Positions 1-10,217 of a stretch of DNA of 64,000 nucleotides are shown here, one piece after another (within the stretch, counting starts at the first letter, position 1; every line of letters begins with the position of its first letter). Under the pieces are notes generated by a model. It was not told the DNA's origin and did no database searches. It saw only the letters and a program-made list of their open reading frames with translations. The DNA lies in NCBI RefSeq assembly GCF_001883705.2, contig NZ_MDEQ02000009.1:124001-188000 (forward strand), written 5' to 3'. The DNA is from Burkholderia catarinensis. GTDB lineage: Bacteria > Pseudomonadota > Gammaproteobacteria > Burkholderiales > Burkholderiaceae. Made by a program: the position numbers and the translations under genes.

Positions 1-1058
1 GCCCGGCGCTCGGAATAGCGGTCGTCGCGCTGGGTCCAGCGATCGCGCACGGCGGCGGCAAGCGAATCGGCCGGCGCCGCATCGTCGAGCCATGGCAGCA
101 GGTCGGTGCCTTGCGTCGCGAACAGGCAGGTATAAAGCTTTCCGTCGGCCGACACGCGTGCGCGCGAGCAGGTGCCGCAGAACGGATGCGACACGCTCGC
201 GATGAAGCCGACCTCGCCCGCGCCGTCGATGTGCGCGCAACGGATCGCGGTCGCGTCGTGCCCCGGTTCGCCGACGAGCACGAGCGGATAGTGCTCGTCG
301 ATCAGCGCGCGCATCCGCGCGGCCGGCACGACCTTGTCGCCGGACCAGAGGCTCGCGCCGCCGACGTCCATGTATTCGATGAAGCGTACGGTCACGCCGG
401 TATGCCGGAAGTGGCGCACGAGCGGCAGGATCTGGTCGTCGTTCGCGCCGCGCTCGATCACCGCGTTGACCTTGACCGGCGCGAGCCCGGCCGCCTGTGC
501 GGCCTCGATGCCGGCCAGCACGCGCGCCACGGGCACGTCGGCGTCGCTCATCCGGCGGAACACCGCGTCGTCGAGCGCGTCGAGGCTGACGGTCACGCGC
601 GACAGGCCCGCGTCGCGCAGCGTGCGCGCCTTCGCGCCGAGCAGCGAGCCGTTGGTCGTCAGCGCGATTTCGACGGGCTTGCCGTCGACGGTCGTCAGCG
701 CGGCGAGGCGCTCGATCAGGGCTTCGAGGTTGCGGCGCAGCAACGGCTCGCCGCCCGTGATGCGGATTTTTTCGACGCCGAGCGACGTGAACGCGCGTGC
801 GATCTTTTCCAGTTGCGCGAACGACAGCCGCTCGGACGACGGCATGAACGCATAGCCGGCGCCGAAGCTTTCGCGCGGCATGCAGTAGCCGCAGCGGAAA
901 TTGCACTGGTCGATGACGGACAGGCGCAGGTCGCGCAGCGGGCGGCCGAGCGTGTCGGACGTGCGGGGGAAGGCGCCGGGCGATACGCCGCCGGATGACG
1001 CGGCGGCGGCCGGCGCGGCGGAAACGATGGCATTCACGATCGGTTCGTCGGCCTGCAT
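1..1058 (-). CDS. moaA: GTP 3',8-cyclase MoaA (3' end cut by window edge)
   Basis: Radical SAM enzyme that converts GTP to 3',8-cyclo-GTP, the first step of molybdopterin synthesis. The N-terminal CxxxCxxC cluster site (CNFRCGYC) and the RITGGEP radical SAM motif are present. The second Fe-S site lies near the C-terminus (CGTCSRARVSADGKLYTC, around + positions 120-180). About 352 codons are visible, so only some 20 residues should be missing beyond the left edge. The ATG at 1058 is the first in frame, but the preceding sequence has no clear ribosome binding site, so the start is less certain than the identity. It lies downstream of moeA and fdhD on the same strand, with a gap of about 200 bases. 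Confidence 0.95.
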   Translation of the reverse strand, partial: MQADEPIVNAIVSAAPAAAASSGGVSPGAFPRTSDTLGRPLRDLRLSVIDQCNFRCGYCMPRESFGAGYAFMPSSERLSFAQLEKIARAFTSLGVEKIRITGGEPLLRRNLEALIERLAALTTVDGKPVEIALTTNGSLLGAKARTLRDAGLSRVTVSLDALDDAVFRRMSDADVPVARVLAGIEAAQAAGLAPVKVNAVIERGANDDQILPLVRHFRHTGVTVRFIEYMDVGGASLWSGDKVVPAARMRALIDEHYPLVLVGEPGHDATAIRCAHIDGAGEVGFIASVSHPFCGTCSRARVSADGKLYTCLFATQGTDLLPWLDDAAPADSLAAAVRDRWTQRDDRYSERR

Positions 1059-1257
1059 GAAGTAAGCGGAGGGGCATCGCCGGGCGGCCGTGCATGTGCC
1101 GACGTGTCGGTGCACAGGTCGTGACGAGCCTCATCGTGAGGATAGTGCGCCGGACTTTTCCGGCAGGGACACAATCGCGCCCGAATTGCAGGAATACAGT
1201 TCGCCGTGCGGCAGGCGCGGTGAACGCGTCGGATCGGGCGGGTGTCAGGCGTCGCGA

Positions 1258-2472
1258 TCATGCGAGCCAGTGCGCGAATTCGTAATACGGTACCGCGTCG
1301 CCGCGCGCGATGCGTCGCCCGGCCGGCAGCCGGGCGAGCCCGCTCGCCTGCACGAGCGACTGCAGCGTGCCGGCGCCTTGCTGGCGCAGCGTATCGAGCA
1401 CGGGTGCGCCGCCGGGGCCGACGGCGCAGCGCACGCGCACGAAGCGCTCGCGCTGCGCATCCGGCTCGAAGCCGATGTCGATCGGCAGCGACGGCACGAC
1501 CGGCAGGCGCACGTCGCGCCCCTGCAGGCAGCGGATCAGCGGCGCGACGAACAGCGCGAACGCCGTCATCGCGGCCCCCGGATTGCCGGGCAGCAGCACC
1601 ACGGGCCGCGCATCGAGCCGCGCGAGCGCGACCGGCTTGCCGGGCTTCATGCGCACGCCGGCGACGACGAACGATGCGCCGAGCGCGGCCAGCGCGGGGC
1701 GCAGCAGATCCTTGTCGCCGACCGACGCGCCGCCGACGCAGATCACCAGGTCGCAGCCTGCGTGCAGGTCGCGCAGCGCGCGATCGACGGCGGGCGCGGT
1801 ATCGGCCGCATGCAGGCTCATCGCGACGCCGGCGCCGGTTCCCGATACCAGCGCGGCGAGCATCGGCGCATTGCTGTTGTAGATCTGCTGCGGCGCCCGC
1901 GGCTCGCCGCACGCGACGAGCTCGTCGCCGGTCGTCAGGATGCCGACGCGCAGCGCCGGGCGCACGTCGATGCGCGCGAAACCTTGTGCGGCGGCCACGC
2001 CGACATGCATCGCGCCCACCCGCACGCCGGCTGGCACGAGCAGGTCGCCGGCGCGCACTTCCTCGCCCCGGCGGCGGATATGCGAGCCGCCGCGCTGCGG
2101 CGCGTCGAACGCGACCCAGCCGTCCTGTTCGCGCGCGTGCTCCTGCATCACGACGGTGTCCGCGCCGGGCGGAATCAGGCTGCCGGTGAACAGGCGCGCG
2201 GCCGTGCGCGCGGCCAGCGGCGCCGGCGTGTCGCCCGCGTAGCAGCGCTGCGCGACGCACAGCGGCTCGCCGTGCGCGAGATCCGCGTGACGCACGGCGT
2301 AGCCGTCCATCGCGCTCTGGTCGGCCGGCGGCTGGTCGAGCACGGCGGTCAGCGGCGCGGCCAGCACGTGGCCGGTTGCTTGCGCAACCGGCATGGAGGC
2401 GGATGCGTCGAGCGGCGCGAACGCGCCGGCGAATTGCTGCTGCGCCGTATCGAAATCGATCAGTGGTTTCAT
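1258..2472 (-). CDS. moeA: Molybdopterin molybdenumtransferase MoeA
   Basis: Inserts molybdate into adenylylated molybdopterin, the last common step of Mo-cofactor assembly. The 404-residue product has the MoeA layout: an N-terminal domain, a MoCF-binding core with GDELV and a glycine-rich CVGGASVGDKD segment, and a C-terminal beta domain. The PGNPGAAM loop is typical of the family. The start at 2472 shares one base with the fdhD stop (TGATG), which argues for translational coupling. A TTG one codon upstream is also open but less likely. With moaA and fdhD it forms a set that supplies and sulfurates Mo-cofactor for formate-dehydrogenase-like enzymes; one such enzyme lies at 29.3-31.5 kb. Confidence 0.95.
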   Translation of the reverse strand: MKPLIDFDTAQQQFAGAFAPLDASASMPVAQATGHVLAAPLTAVLDQPPADQSAMDGYAVRHADLAHGEPLCVAQRCYAGDTPAPLAARTAARLFTGSLIPPGADTVVMQEHAREQDGWVAFDAPQRGGSHIRRRGEEVRAGDLLVPAGVRVGAMHVGVAAAQGFARIDVRPALRVGILTTGDELVACGEPRAPQQIYNSNAPMLAALVSGTGAGVAMSLHAADTAPAVDRALRDLHAGCDLVICVGGASVGDKDLLRPALAALGASFVVAGVRMKPGKPVALARLDARPVVLLPGNPGAAMTAFALFVAPLIRCLQGRDVRLPVVPSLPIDIGFEPDAQRERFVRVRCAVGPGGAPVLDTLRQQGAGTLQSLVQASGLARLPAGRRIARGDAVPYYEFAHWLA

Positions 2473-3332
2473 CAAGGGAGAGCCGGATGCGCTTGCTCGA
2501 GCGCGGGTTGGTCGGGATCAACGGCGTCGGGCGACACGTATTCGACGAAGCCGTCGTTGCGGCAGAAGCCGAGCAGCCGCACGCCGGCTTCGCGCGCGAC
2601 GCCGATCGCGAGCGACGTCGGCGCCGAGATCGTCGCGATCATCGGGATGCCGACCCGCGCGGCCTTGCGCACCAGCTCGTAGCTCGCGCGGCTCGACAGG
2701 AACACGAAGCCCGCGGCGAGGTCGGCGCGGCGTCGCGCGAGCCGGCCGATCAGCTTGTCGAGCGCGTTGTGGCGGCCGACGTCCTCGAACACGTCGAGCA
2801 CGGCGCCGTCTCGGTCGCACCACGCGGCCGCGTGGATGCCGCCCGTCTCGCGCATCAGCGTCTGGTGGGCCGGCAACGCGCGCGCGGCGCGCGCGATCGC
2901 GTCGGTGCCGATGCCGGCGGCAGTTCCTGCGGCCGCGATGCGCGGCGGGTGCAGGTCGAGCTGCGCGATGCTTTCGATTCCACATACGCCGCAGCCCGTG
3001 CGGCCGGCCAGCGCGCGCCGGTGCGCCTTCAGCGCCATGAACGCCTGCTGCGACACGGTGAGCCGCACTTCGGCGCTGCCGGGCCGGCATTCGCTTTCGA
3101 TGTCGAATACGTCCGACGCGCGCTCGACGATGCCTTCGCTCAGCGCGAAGCCGAGGCCGAACACGTCGAGGTCGATCGGTGTCGCCATCATGACCGTGTG
3201 CGAGATGCCGTTGAACACGAGTGCAACCGGCGTTTCGTCGACGACGCGATCGACGGCGTCGCGCGCATCGCCGCCACGATGGCGCGTCACATGACACGCG
3301 GTGCTGCCGGTCGGATCGTCTCGGTGGGTCAT
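2472..3332 (-). CDS. fdhD: Formate dehydrogenase accessory sulfurtransferase FdhD
   Basis: Passes sulfur from a cysteine desulfurase to the bis-MGD cofactor of formate dehydrogenases. The 286-residue product has the conserved cysteine pair in CGVCGIES, which carries the sulfur, and the SHTVMMATP and EDVGRHNALDKL segments typical of FdhD. It is the first gene of a leftward fdhD-moeA-moaA group and is divergent from the cytochrome bd genes. FdhD clients are formate dehydrogenase-type molybdoenzymes, so the YdeP/FdhF-like protein at 29.3 kb is a plausible client in this window. That link is inference. Confidence 0.95.
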   Translation of the reverse strand: MTHRDDPTGSTACHVTRHRGGDARDAVDRVVDETPVALVFNGISHTVMMATPIDLDVFGLGFALSEGIVERASDVFDIESECRPGSAEVRLTVSQQAFMALKAHRRALAGRTGCGVCGIESIAQLDLHPPRIAAAGTAAGIGTDAIARAARALPAHQTLMRETGGIHAAAWCDRDGAVLDVFEDVGRHNALDKLIGRLARRRADLAAGFVFLSSRASYELVRKAARVGIPMIATISAPTSLAIGVAREAGVRLLGFCRNDGFVEYVSPDAVDPDQPALEQAHPALP

Positions 3333-3735
3333 GCGTTTTTCTCCAGGCGGATCGGCCGGCGCGTACGCCGAACGACGGAAATCGATGCTGCCGGGCGGGC
3401 GCCGGGTGGCGCGCCACTGCCGCGGGCAGGCGTTGCATCACATGTTAATGGGGTGAACGGCGCGCCTGAGGCACAGCGCCGCAACGCGGAAAGCAGTACA
3501 GCTGACCCGCCCGCAGCCACGAAATGTGTTTTCCGTGCACACATCTTCGGGGACGGGAGCAGCACAGTTTCAGCGCGCGTCCGAGTGATTGCGAGTATCG
3601 TTGCAAACGCGATATCGTCACTCACGCTTCGATGCCATGCGAGTGCCGGTTTGCGTTCGCATGTGTTGTCGACAAGCCGTCGCACGATTTCCTGCTTCGG
3701 GCAGACGTTCTCACAATTACGAGCAAATTACGGTC
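3333..3735. other. Divergent intergenic region fdhD / cydA
   Basis: About 400 bases between divergent genes. It should hold promoters for both the Mo-cofactor group and the bd oxidase. I looked for a TTGAT-N4-ATCAA (FNR/Anr) site and did not find a convincing one. No small gene with a good ribosome binding site is visible. Confidence 0.4.
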
Positions 3736-5136
3736 ATGGAAATCTTCGATGCGTTCCATCTCGCACGATTGCAATTCGCGTTCACGGTGTCGTTCCACAT
3801 CGTGTTTCCCGCGATCAGCATCGGCATGGCGAGCTTCCTGGCGGTGCTGGAATGGCGCTATCTCGTCACCGGCGACGCCGCCTATAAATCCATGTTCCAG
3901 TTCTGGTCGAAGATCTTCGCGATCGGCTTCGGGATGGGCGTCGTCTCCGGCGTCGTGATGGCGTACGAGTTCGGCACGAACTGGGCCGGCTTCTCGCGCG
4001 TCGCGGGCAACATCACGGGGCCGCTGCTCACGTATGAAGTGCTGACCGCGTTCTTCCTCGAAGCCGGCTTCCTCGGCGTGATGCTGTTCGGCTGGCAGCG
4101 CGTGAGCCCGCGCGCGCACTTCTTCGCGACGCTGATGGTCGCGGTCGGCACGCTGATCTCGACGTTCTGGATCCTCGCGTCGAACAGCTTCATGCAGACG
4201 CCGCAGGGCTACAAGATCGAGAACGGCCTCGTCGTGCCGGTCGACTGGTTCAAGATCATCTTCAACCCGTCGTTCCCGTACCGCCTCGTGCACATGACGA
4301 TCGCGGCGTTCATCGTCGCCGGCTTCATCGTCGCCGCGTGCGGCGCATGGCACCTGCTGAAGGGGCGCCGCGACGAGCCGGTGAAGCGCAGTTTCTCGAT
4401 GGCGCTGTGGATGCTGCTGGTGCTGGCGCCGATCCAGATCGTCGTCGGCGACGCGCACGGGCTGAACACGCGCGAATACCAGCCGGCGAAGATCGCGGCG
4501 ATCGAGGGGCTGTGGGAAACCGAGAAGGGCGGCACCGCGCTGAACCTCATCGGGCTGCCCGACATGCAGGCCGAAACGACGCGCTACGCGATCCAGGTGC
4601 CGCACCTCGGCAGCGTGATCCTCACGCACAGCTGGGACGGCGAGATCCGCGGGCTGAAGGAATTCGCGCCGCAGGACCGCCCGTATTCGCCGATCATTTT
4701 CTGGACGTTCCGGATCATGGCGGGCCTCGGGATGCTGATGCTGCTCACCGCGCTGCTCGGGCTGCTGCTCAGAAAGGGCGGGCGCCTGTATGAAACGCGC
4801 TGGTTCCAGTGGTTCGTGGTGGGCATGGGGCCGTCGGGCATCGTCGCGCTGCTGGCCGGCTGGATCACGACCGAGGTCGGGCGGCAGCCGTGGACCGTGT
4901 ACGGCGTGCTGCGCACCATCGATTCGGTCGCGCCGGTCAGCGCGCAGCAGGTCGGCGTGTCGCTGCTGGTCTTCGTGGTCGTGTATTTCCTGGTGTTCGG
5001 AACAGGTATCTACTACATGATGAAACTGATGAAGCGCGGGCCGGCTGCCCAGGCCGGGTATATCGAGCTGCACCGGCATCCGGGGCTGCGCAAGAGCGCG
5101 CTGTCCACGCCGCTGAACGTCACCGAAGCGGAGTAA
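3736..5136 (+). CDS. cydA: Cytochrome bd (CIO-type) ubiquinol oxidase subunit I
   Basis: Membrane quinol oxidase subunit carrying the heme groups. It reduces oxygen to water without proton pumping. The start at 3736 (MEIFDAFHLARLQF) is chosen because it matches the family N-terminus; the reading frame is open further upstream. The product is 466 residues, clearly shorter than E. coli CydA (about 520). This fits the short-Q-loop, cyanide-insensitive CioA group of Burkholderia and Pseudomonas. Heme ligand regions are visible: SFHIVFPAIS near the N-terminus and YRLVHMTIAAF mid-protein. The TTEVGRQPW signature is also present. Only three bases separate it from cydB. Confidence 0.95.
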   Translation: MEIFDAFHLARLQFAFTVSFHIVFPAISIGMASFLAVLEWRYLVTGDAAYKSMFQFWSKIFAIGFGMGVVSGVVMAYEFGTNWAGFSRVAGNITGPLLTYEVLTAFFLEAGFLGVMLFGWQRVSPRAHFFATLMVAVGTLISTFWILASNSFMQTPQGYKIENGLVVPVDWFKIIFNPSFPYRLVHMTIAAFIVAGFIVAACGAWHLLKGRRDEPVKRSFSMALWMLLVLAPIQIVVGDAHGLNTREYQPAKIAAIEGLWETEKGGTALNLIGLPDMQAETTRYAIQVPHLGSVILTHSWDGEIRGLKEFAPQDRPYSPIIFWTFRIMAGLGMLMLLTALLGLLLRKGGRLYETRWFQWFVVGMGPSGIVALLAGWITTEVGRQPWTVYGVLRTIDSVAPVSAQQVGVSLLVFVVVYFLVFGTGIYYMMKLMKRGPAAQAGYIELHRHPGLRKSALSTPLNVTEAE

Positions 5137-5139
5137 GCC

Positions 5140-6147
5140 ATGCAAATCGATCTTCCTGTCGTGTGGGCCGCGATCATCGGCCTCGGCGTGTTCATCTACG
5201 TGATGCTGGACGGCTTCGATCTCGGCATCGGCCTGCTGTTTCCGTTCTTCGATGCGAAGGCCGAGCGCCAGGTGATGCTCGACACCGTCGCGCCGGTGTG
5301 GGACGGCAACGAGACGTTCCTCGTGCTCGGCGGCGCGGGCCTCTACGGCGCGTTCCCGGTCGTGTATTCGACGCTGCTGCCCGCGAATTACCTGCCGCTG
5401 GTGCTGATGCTGGTCGGGCTGATCTTTCGCGGCGCGGCGTTCGAGCTGCGCGCGAAGGCCACCCGCACGCAACACCTGTGGGATCTCGCGTTCATCGGCG
5501 GCTCCGCGCTCGCGGCGTTCTGCCAGGGCATCGTGCTCGGCTCGCTGCTGCAGGGCATCAAGATCGAGAACCACCAGTTCGCGGGCGGGCCGTTCGACTG
5601 GCTGTCGCCGTTCAGCCTGCTGTGCGGGATCGGCGTGCTCGTCACGTATGCGACGCTCGGCTGCGGCTGGCTGATCCTGAAGGTCGACGGCGAACTGCAG
5701 CGCAAGATGCGGCTGCTGATGAAGCCGCTCACGGGCGTGCTGCTCGCCGTGATGGGCGTGGTGAGCCTGTGGACCGTGATCGGGCTGCCGGCCGTCGCGC
5801 ACCGCTGGTTCGGCGGCGGCAATCTCGTCTGGTTCCTGCCGGTGCCGATCCTCGTCGTTGCGTGCGTGTGGGGCATCTTCCGCACGGTGAAGCGCGAGCA
5901 CGAGGCCACGCCGTTCCTGCTGACGCTCGCGCTCGTGTTCCTCGGCTACACGGGGCTCGTGATCAGCATCTGGCCGAACATCGTGCCGCCGTCGCTGACG
6001 ATCTGGGAAGCATCGTCGAGCCATTCGAGCCAGCTGTTCGCGCTCGTCGGCACGGTGATCGTGCTGCCGATCATCCTCGTGTACAACGCGATGCAATACC
6101 GCGTGTTCCGCGGCAAGGTGCGCGAGGGCGACGTCGGTTATCACTGA
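5140..6147 (+). CDS. cydB: Cytochrome bd ubiquinol oxidase subunit II
   Basis: Second structural subunit of the bd oxidase, 335 residues and very hydrophobic, with about eight to nine membrane segments. The N-terminal GFDLGIGLLFPF and the WDGNETFLVLGG signature identify CydB. It follows cydA by three bases, so the two are cotranscribed. I did not find a CydX/CydZ-like small third subunit directly downstream, which agrees with the CIO-type assignment. The 130 bases after it lead into a separate gene. Confidence 0.95.
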   Translation: MQIDLPVVWAAIIGLGVFIYVMLDGFDLGIGLLFPFFDAKAERQVMLDTVAPVWDGNETFLVLGGAGLYGAFPVVYSTLLPANYLPLVLMLVGLIFRGAAFELRAKATRTQHLWDLAFIGGSALAAFCQGIVLGSLLQGIKIENHQFAGGPFDWLSPFSLLCGIGVLVTYATLGCGWLILKVDGELQRKMRLLMKPLTGVLLAVMGVVSLWTVIGLPAVAHRWFGGGNLVWFLPVPILVVACVWGIFRTVKREHEATPFLLTLALVFLGYTGLVISIWPNIVPPSLTIWEASSSHSSQLFALVGTVIVLPIILVYNAMQYRVFRGKVREGDVGYH

Positions 6148-6281
6148 GCGGCGCGCGGCGTATCATCACGCGCGGCGCCCGGCACGGCACCCACCCGAAA
6201 GCGGCTCGCCACGTGCGGGCCGTTGCGCATCGGGCGCGGGCGGGCCGCGCAGCGTATTCCCCTGGCTGTCGAGAAAACACC

Positions 6282-7202
6282 ATGATCGTCCGACCACGAC
6301 AAAACTGGCTCAGGATGCTGTTCGTCTGGAACGGCTCCGTGCTGCAATCGATCATTCCGCAACTCGTGTTCATGGCGATCGTCAGCACGCTGGCGGTCTT
6401 CACGAACGGGCGGATCTTCGGCGAGAAGATTCCGCTCAACACCGCGCCGTTCACGCTGTTCGGGCTCGCGCTCGCGATCTTCCTCGCGTTTCGCAACAAC
6501 GCGAGCTTCGAGCGCTTCAAGGAGGCGCGCCATCTGTGGGGCAACCTGCTGATCGCGGCGCGCGCCGTGACGTCGCAACTGCAGCGCTACCTGCCCGACG
6601 GCATCGGCGACGCCGAGCGCAACCGGCTCGCCGACCTGCTGATCGCGTTCACCTATGCGCTGAAGCATCAGCTGCGTCATACCGATCCGACGCAAGACCT
6701 GCAGCGGATCCTCGGCGCGGAGCACACCGCTGCGCTCGCGCGCAAATGCTTCAAGCCCGTCGCGATCCTCGACGAGCTGCGCGGCGGCATTGTCCGCGCA
6801 CTGGGCCGTGCGCCCGGCAGCGACGTGACCTGCTGGATGTTCGAGGCGCAGCTCGACGCGCTCGGCAAGTCGGTGGGCGGTTGCGAGCGCATCCTGTCGA
6901 CGCCGATCCCGTTCTCGTACAGCGTGCTGCTGCACCGCACGGTGTATGCGTACTGCGTGCTGCTGCCGTTCGGCCTCGTCGATTCGACGGAGTTCTTCAC
7001 GCCGCTGATCTGCGTGTTCATCTCGTACACGCTGATCGCGCTCGAAGCGATCGCGAACGAGGTGGCCGAACCGTTCGGTCTCGCGCCGAACGCGCTGGCA
7101 CTCGATGCGATGACGCGCACGATCGAGCGGTCGGTGCTCGAACTGGGCGACCGCCCGATGCCGGAGGAATTCGAGCCGGCGTCGACGTACCAGATCACGT
7201 AG
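6282..7202 (+). CDS. Bestrophin-family (YneE/UPF0187) channel protein
   Basis: Predicted 306-residue inner-membrane ion channel of the bacterial bestrophin family. The N-terminus (RPRQNWLRMLF), the first hydrophobic segments and the RNNASFERFKEAR motif are typical, as is WGNLLIAAR next to it. A second pair of membrane segments follows (YAYCVLLPFG and a phenylalanine-rich stretch), then the ANEVAEPFG motif. The start at 6282 gives the usual family length; the frame is open far upstream in an overlap with cydB. Bacterial homologues conduct monovalent ions, but the substrate here is unknown. Its position after cydAB may be incidental. Confidence 0.85.
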   Translation: MIVRPRQNWLRMLFVWNGSVLQSIIPQLVFMAIVSTLAVFTNGRIFGEKIPLNTAPFTLFGLALAIFLAFRNNASFERFKEARHLWGNLLIAARAVTSQLQRYLPDGIGDAERNRLADLLIAFTYALKHQLRHTDPTQDLQRILGAEHTAALARKCFKPVAILDELRGGIVRALGRAPGSDVTCWMFEAQLDALGKSVGGCERILSTPIPFSYSVLLHRTVYAYCVLLPFGLVDSTEFFTPLICVFISYTLIALEAIANEVAEPFGLAPNALALDAMTRTIERSVLELGDRPMPEEFEPASTYQIT

Positions 7203-7281
7203 GCGGGGTGCGCGAAACAGGGAAGTAGCGGATCGCGTCGGGCGCTAGAATGGCGCTTGCCTATTCTCCGGACCTGACGCG

Positions 7282-7875
7282 ATGACCCTCGTTGACACCT
7301 ATCTCGCCGGCCTGCATGCCGCGCTGCCCGACGCCGACAATGCGGCGCTCGCCGTCGCCACGGGCGCGACGCCCGCGCAGCTCGACGCGCTGCGCGCGGC
7401 GTATCCGCAGTGCCCGGCTAGCCTGCTCGAACTGCTCGGCAAACTCGACGGCACTTACTGGTGCGACTACGGCGGCACGACGATCAACGTGCTGGTGCTG
7501 GGCTCCGACGTCTACGAATACCCTTACTACCTGCTGTCGGCCGCGCAGATGCTCGAAGAAGGCGCGAAGTATCGCGACAGCATCGCGGACATCTACGGCG
7601 ACGATGCGAACGACGACGGCGAACTCGTCGATTCGCGCATCGACATCGCATTGCCGATGGGCCGACGCCTGTGTTTCTCGCATTGCATGAACAACGGCGG
7701 CACGTCGCAGCTCTATGTCGATTTCGAGCCGGCGCCAGGCGGCAAGGTCGGGCAGGTCGTGCGTTTCCTGCACGACCCCGACAGCTACGCGGTGATCGCG
7801 GACGACTTCGACGGCTACCTGCGCAAGCTGATCGACGGCGATTATGCGTTTGTCATCGATTTCGACGAAGAATAG
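7282..7875 (+). CDS. SMI1/KNR4 (SUKH) family protein
   Basis: A 197-residue cytosolic protein with the SMI1/KNR4 fold signature: an N-terminal helical segment, then PASLLELLGKLDGTYW and a YYLLSAAQML segment. In bacteria many SUKH proteins are immunity proteins against polymorphic toxins. No toxin gene sits beside this one, so it may be an orphan immunity gene or a housekeeping member. The C-terminus is acidic. It is preceded by a short intergenic gap and is followed by a VOC-family gene 36 bases downstream, possibly as one transcript. Confidence 0.75.
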   Translation: MTLVDTYLAGLHAALPDADNAALAVATGATPAQLDALRAAYPQCPASLLELLGKLDGTYWCDYGGTTINVLVLGSDVYEYPYYLLSAAQMLEEGAKYRDSIADIYGDDANDDGELVDSRIDIALPMGRRLCFSHCMNNGGTSQLYVDFEPAPGGKVGQVVRFLHDPDSYAVIADDFDGYLRKLIDGDYAFVIDFDEE

Positions 7876-7911
7876 CGGCGGGTACCGGCTGCAGCTTCAG
7901 GAGAGCGTGAA

Positions 7912-8298
7912 ATGCGAATCTACGTGACGAGTATTTTTGTCGACGACCAGGACCAGGCGTTGACGTTCTATACCGACAAGCTCGGGTTCAAGCTGAAGAA
8001 CAACGTGCCGGTGGGCGAGTACCGCTGGCTGACCGTGGTGTCGAAGGATCAACCCGACGGCACCGAGCTGCTGCTCGAGCCGAGCAACCATCGCGCGGTG
8101 GGGCCTTACAAGCAGGCGCTGTACGAGGACGGCATTCCGGCGGCGTCGTTCCAGGTCGACGACCTCGATGCGGAGTTCGCGCGGCTCACGGCGCTCGGCG
8201 TGCGCTTCACGCTGGAGCCGATGGACGCGGGGCCTGTGCGCATCGCGATCGTCGACGATACGTGCGGGAACCTCATTCAACTGATGCAGATGAAGTAA
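7912..8298 (+). CDS. VOC-family (glyoxalase-like) protein
   Basis: A 128-residue single-unit vicinal oxygen chelate protein. The beta-alpha-beta modules are recognisable: IYVTSIFVDDQDQALTFYTD at the start and a second unit around FQVDDLDAEFARL, ending in GNLIQLMQM. Such proteins bind a metal and act as isomerases, dioxygenases or resistance proteins. The substrate cannot be deduced. The upstream gcttcaggagagcgtga stretch supplies a ribosome binding site. It probably shares a transcript with the SMI1/KNR4 gene. Confidence 0.85.
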   Translation: MRIYVTSIFVDDQDQALTFYTDKLGFKLKNNVPVGEYRWLTVVSKDQPDGTELLLEPSNHRAVGPYKQALYEDGIPAASFQVDDLDAEFARLTALGVRFTLEPMDAGPVRIAIVDDTCGNLIQLMQMK

Positions 8299-8487
8299 CG
8301 CGTCGCGCGGGCCATTCAGCGCGCCGCGACCGGCGGCTACCGATGCCGATATCCTTTGATCGAATCGGAGTCCTACGTGCTACGTGAGACGGCGTTGCTC
8401 GGCATGCCGGCCGTCAACGCGTCCCGTTCGCGAAATCGTCGTCGCAGGCAAGCGTCACGCGACGACAACGCACCGTACCCGCGCCGC

Positions 8488-9583
<1,096 letters not shown>

Positions 9584-9711
9584 CACGTTTGGGACATGCA
9601 AAAGGAAACGGGCCGCCTGGGTCAGGCGCGCCACCAGCAATGCACGTTCGGCGAGGCAGGTCGGGTTTCCATCGCGTAATTATAGCGGAGCGCGGGGCGG
9701 GGCCGGTCGCG

Positions 9712-9867
9712 TCAGCGCAGCACCGACTCCATCGCGAGGTACGCGGTTTCGGCCGACGGCCACAGCAGGTACAGCAGGCCGGCCATCAGCAGCAGCGCGC
9801 CCGCGCGCACCATCGGCGTCCGGTCTTTTTCGCGCGGGGGGCGGATGGGCAGCTTCGATTTCTTCAT
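9712..9867 (-). CDS. Small single-span membrane protein
   Basis: A 51-residue hypothetical protein starting MKKSKLPIRPPREK, followed by one hydrophobic helix (VRAGALLLMAGLLYLLW) and a short tail. The basic N-terminus and the single span suggest a small inner-membrane protein with its N-terminus inside. The frame is open further upstream to 10020, but that extension is low-complexity and unlikely to be translated. The ribosome binding site is weak, which lowers confidence. It lies upstream of trpS on the same strand. Confidence 0.4.
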   Translation of the reverse strand: MKKSKLPIRPPREKDRTPMVRAGALLLMAGLLYLLWPSAETAYLAMESVLR

Positions 9868-10217
9868 GCTTGCAGGCGCGTGGCGCGCCACTCCAACGGT
9901 TACTGCAACGGGTCGCTCGGGCGACGCCGGGGTGTTGCGGGGTTGACGGGGCTTTGGGGTGCCGTTCGGCACGCAGCGTCGATGGGGGCGTGCGGGCTGG
10001 TATCGCCGGTTGCTCGGCACCGAAAAAAAGGGGGCGATCGTGTGTGTCGATCCAGCACGGGCGGGGCCCCCGCAGCCTGTTGCGAGGCGACCGACATGCT
10101 ACCAGTTCGGCCGTGCGCGCACCGTCAAGAATTGTCGGGAGGGGGTGCTTCGGGAGGCAGGGCTTCTCCGGGCGCGCACATGTTGGTGATCTTTCGGCCG
10201 CAAACCGGGCCGCGCAA
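9868..10217. other. Intergenic region between small membrane ORF and cupin gene
   Basis: About 350 bases. It holds the terminator-like hairpin at 10023-10071 and otherwise only low-quality open frames without ribosome binding sites. I see no RNA gene in it. Confidence 0.4.
10023..10071 (-). terminator. Terminator-like hairpin after the cupin gene
   Basis: On the minus strand a GGGGGC/GCCCCC stem (10066-10071 with 10030-10035) encloses a second stem (GATCG/CGATC around 10036-10052). It is followed directly by seven T residues (complement of 10023-10029). It lies about 150 bases downstream of the leftward cupin gene, so it is a likely intrinsic terminator for it. Confidence 0.5.

Noticed and set aside
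111..998. Long plus-strand open frames opposite moaA
   Set aside because: They are arginine/alanine-rich mirror frames of the radical SAM gene, typical of high-G+C DNA, and have no ribosome binding site.
3333..3735. FNR/Anr box for cydAB
   Set aside because: No TTGAT-N4-ATCAA-like sequence could be found by eye.
3622..6144. 840-codon minus-strand open frame across cydAB
   Set aside because: Composition (H, R, E, D rich) is that of an antisense shadow of two clearly identified genes.
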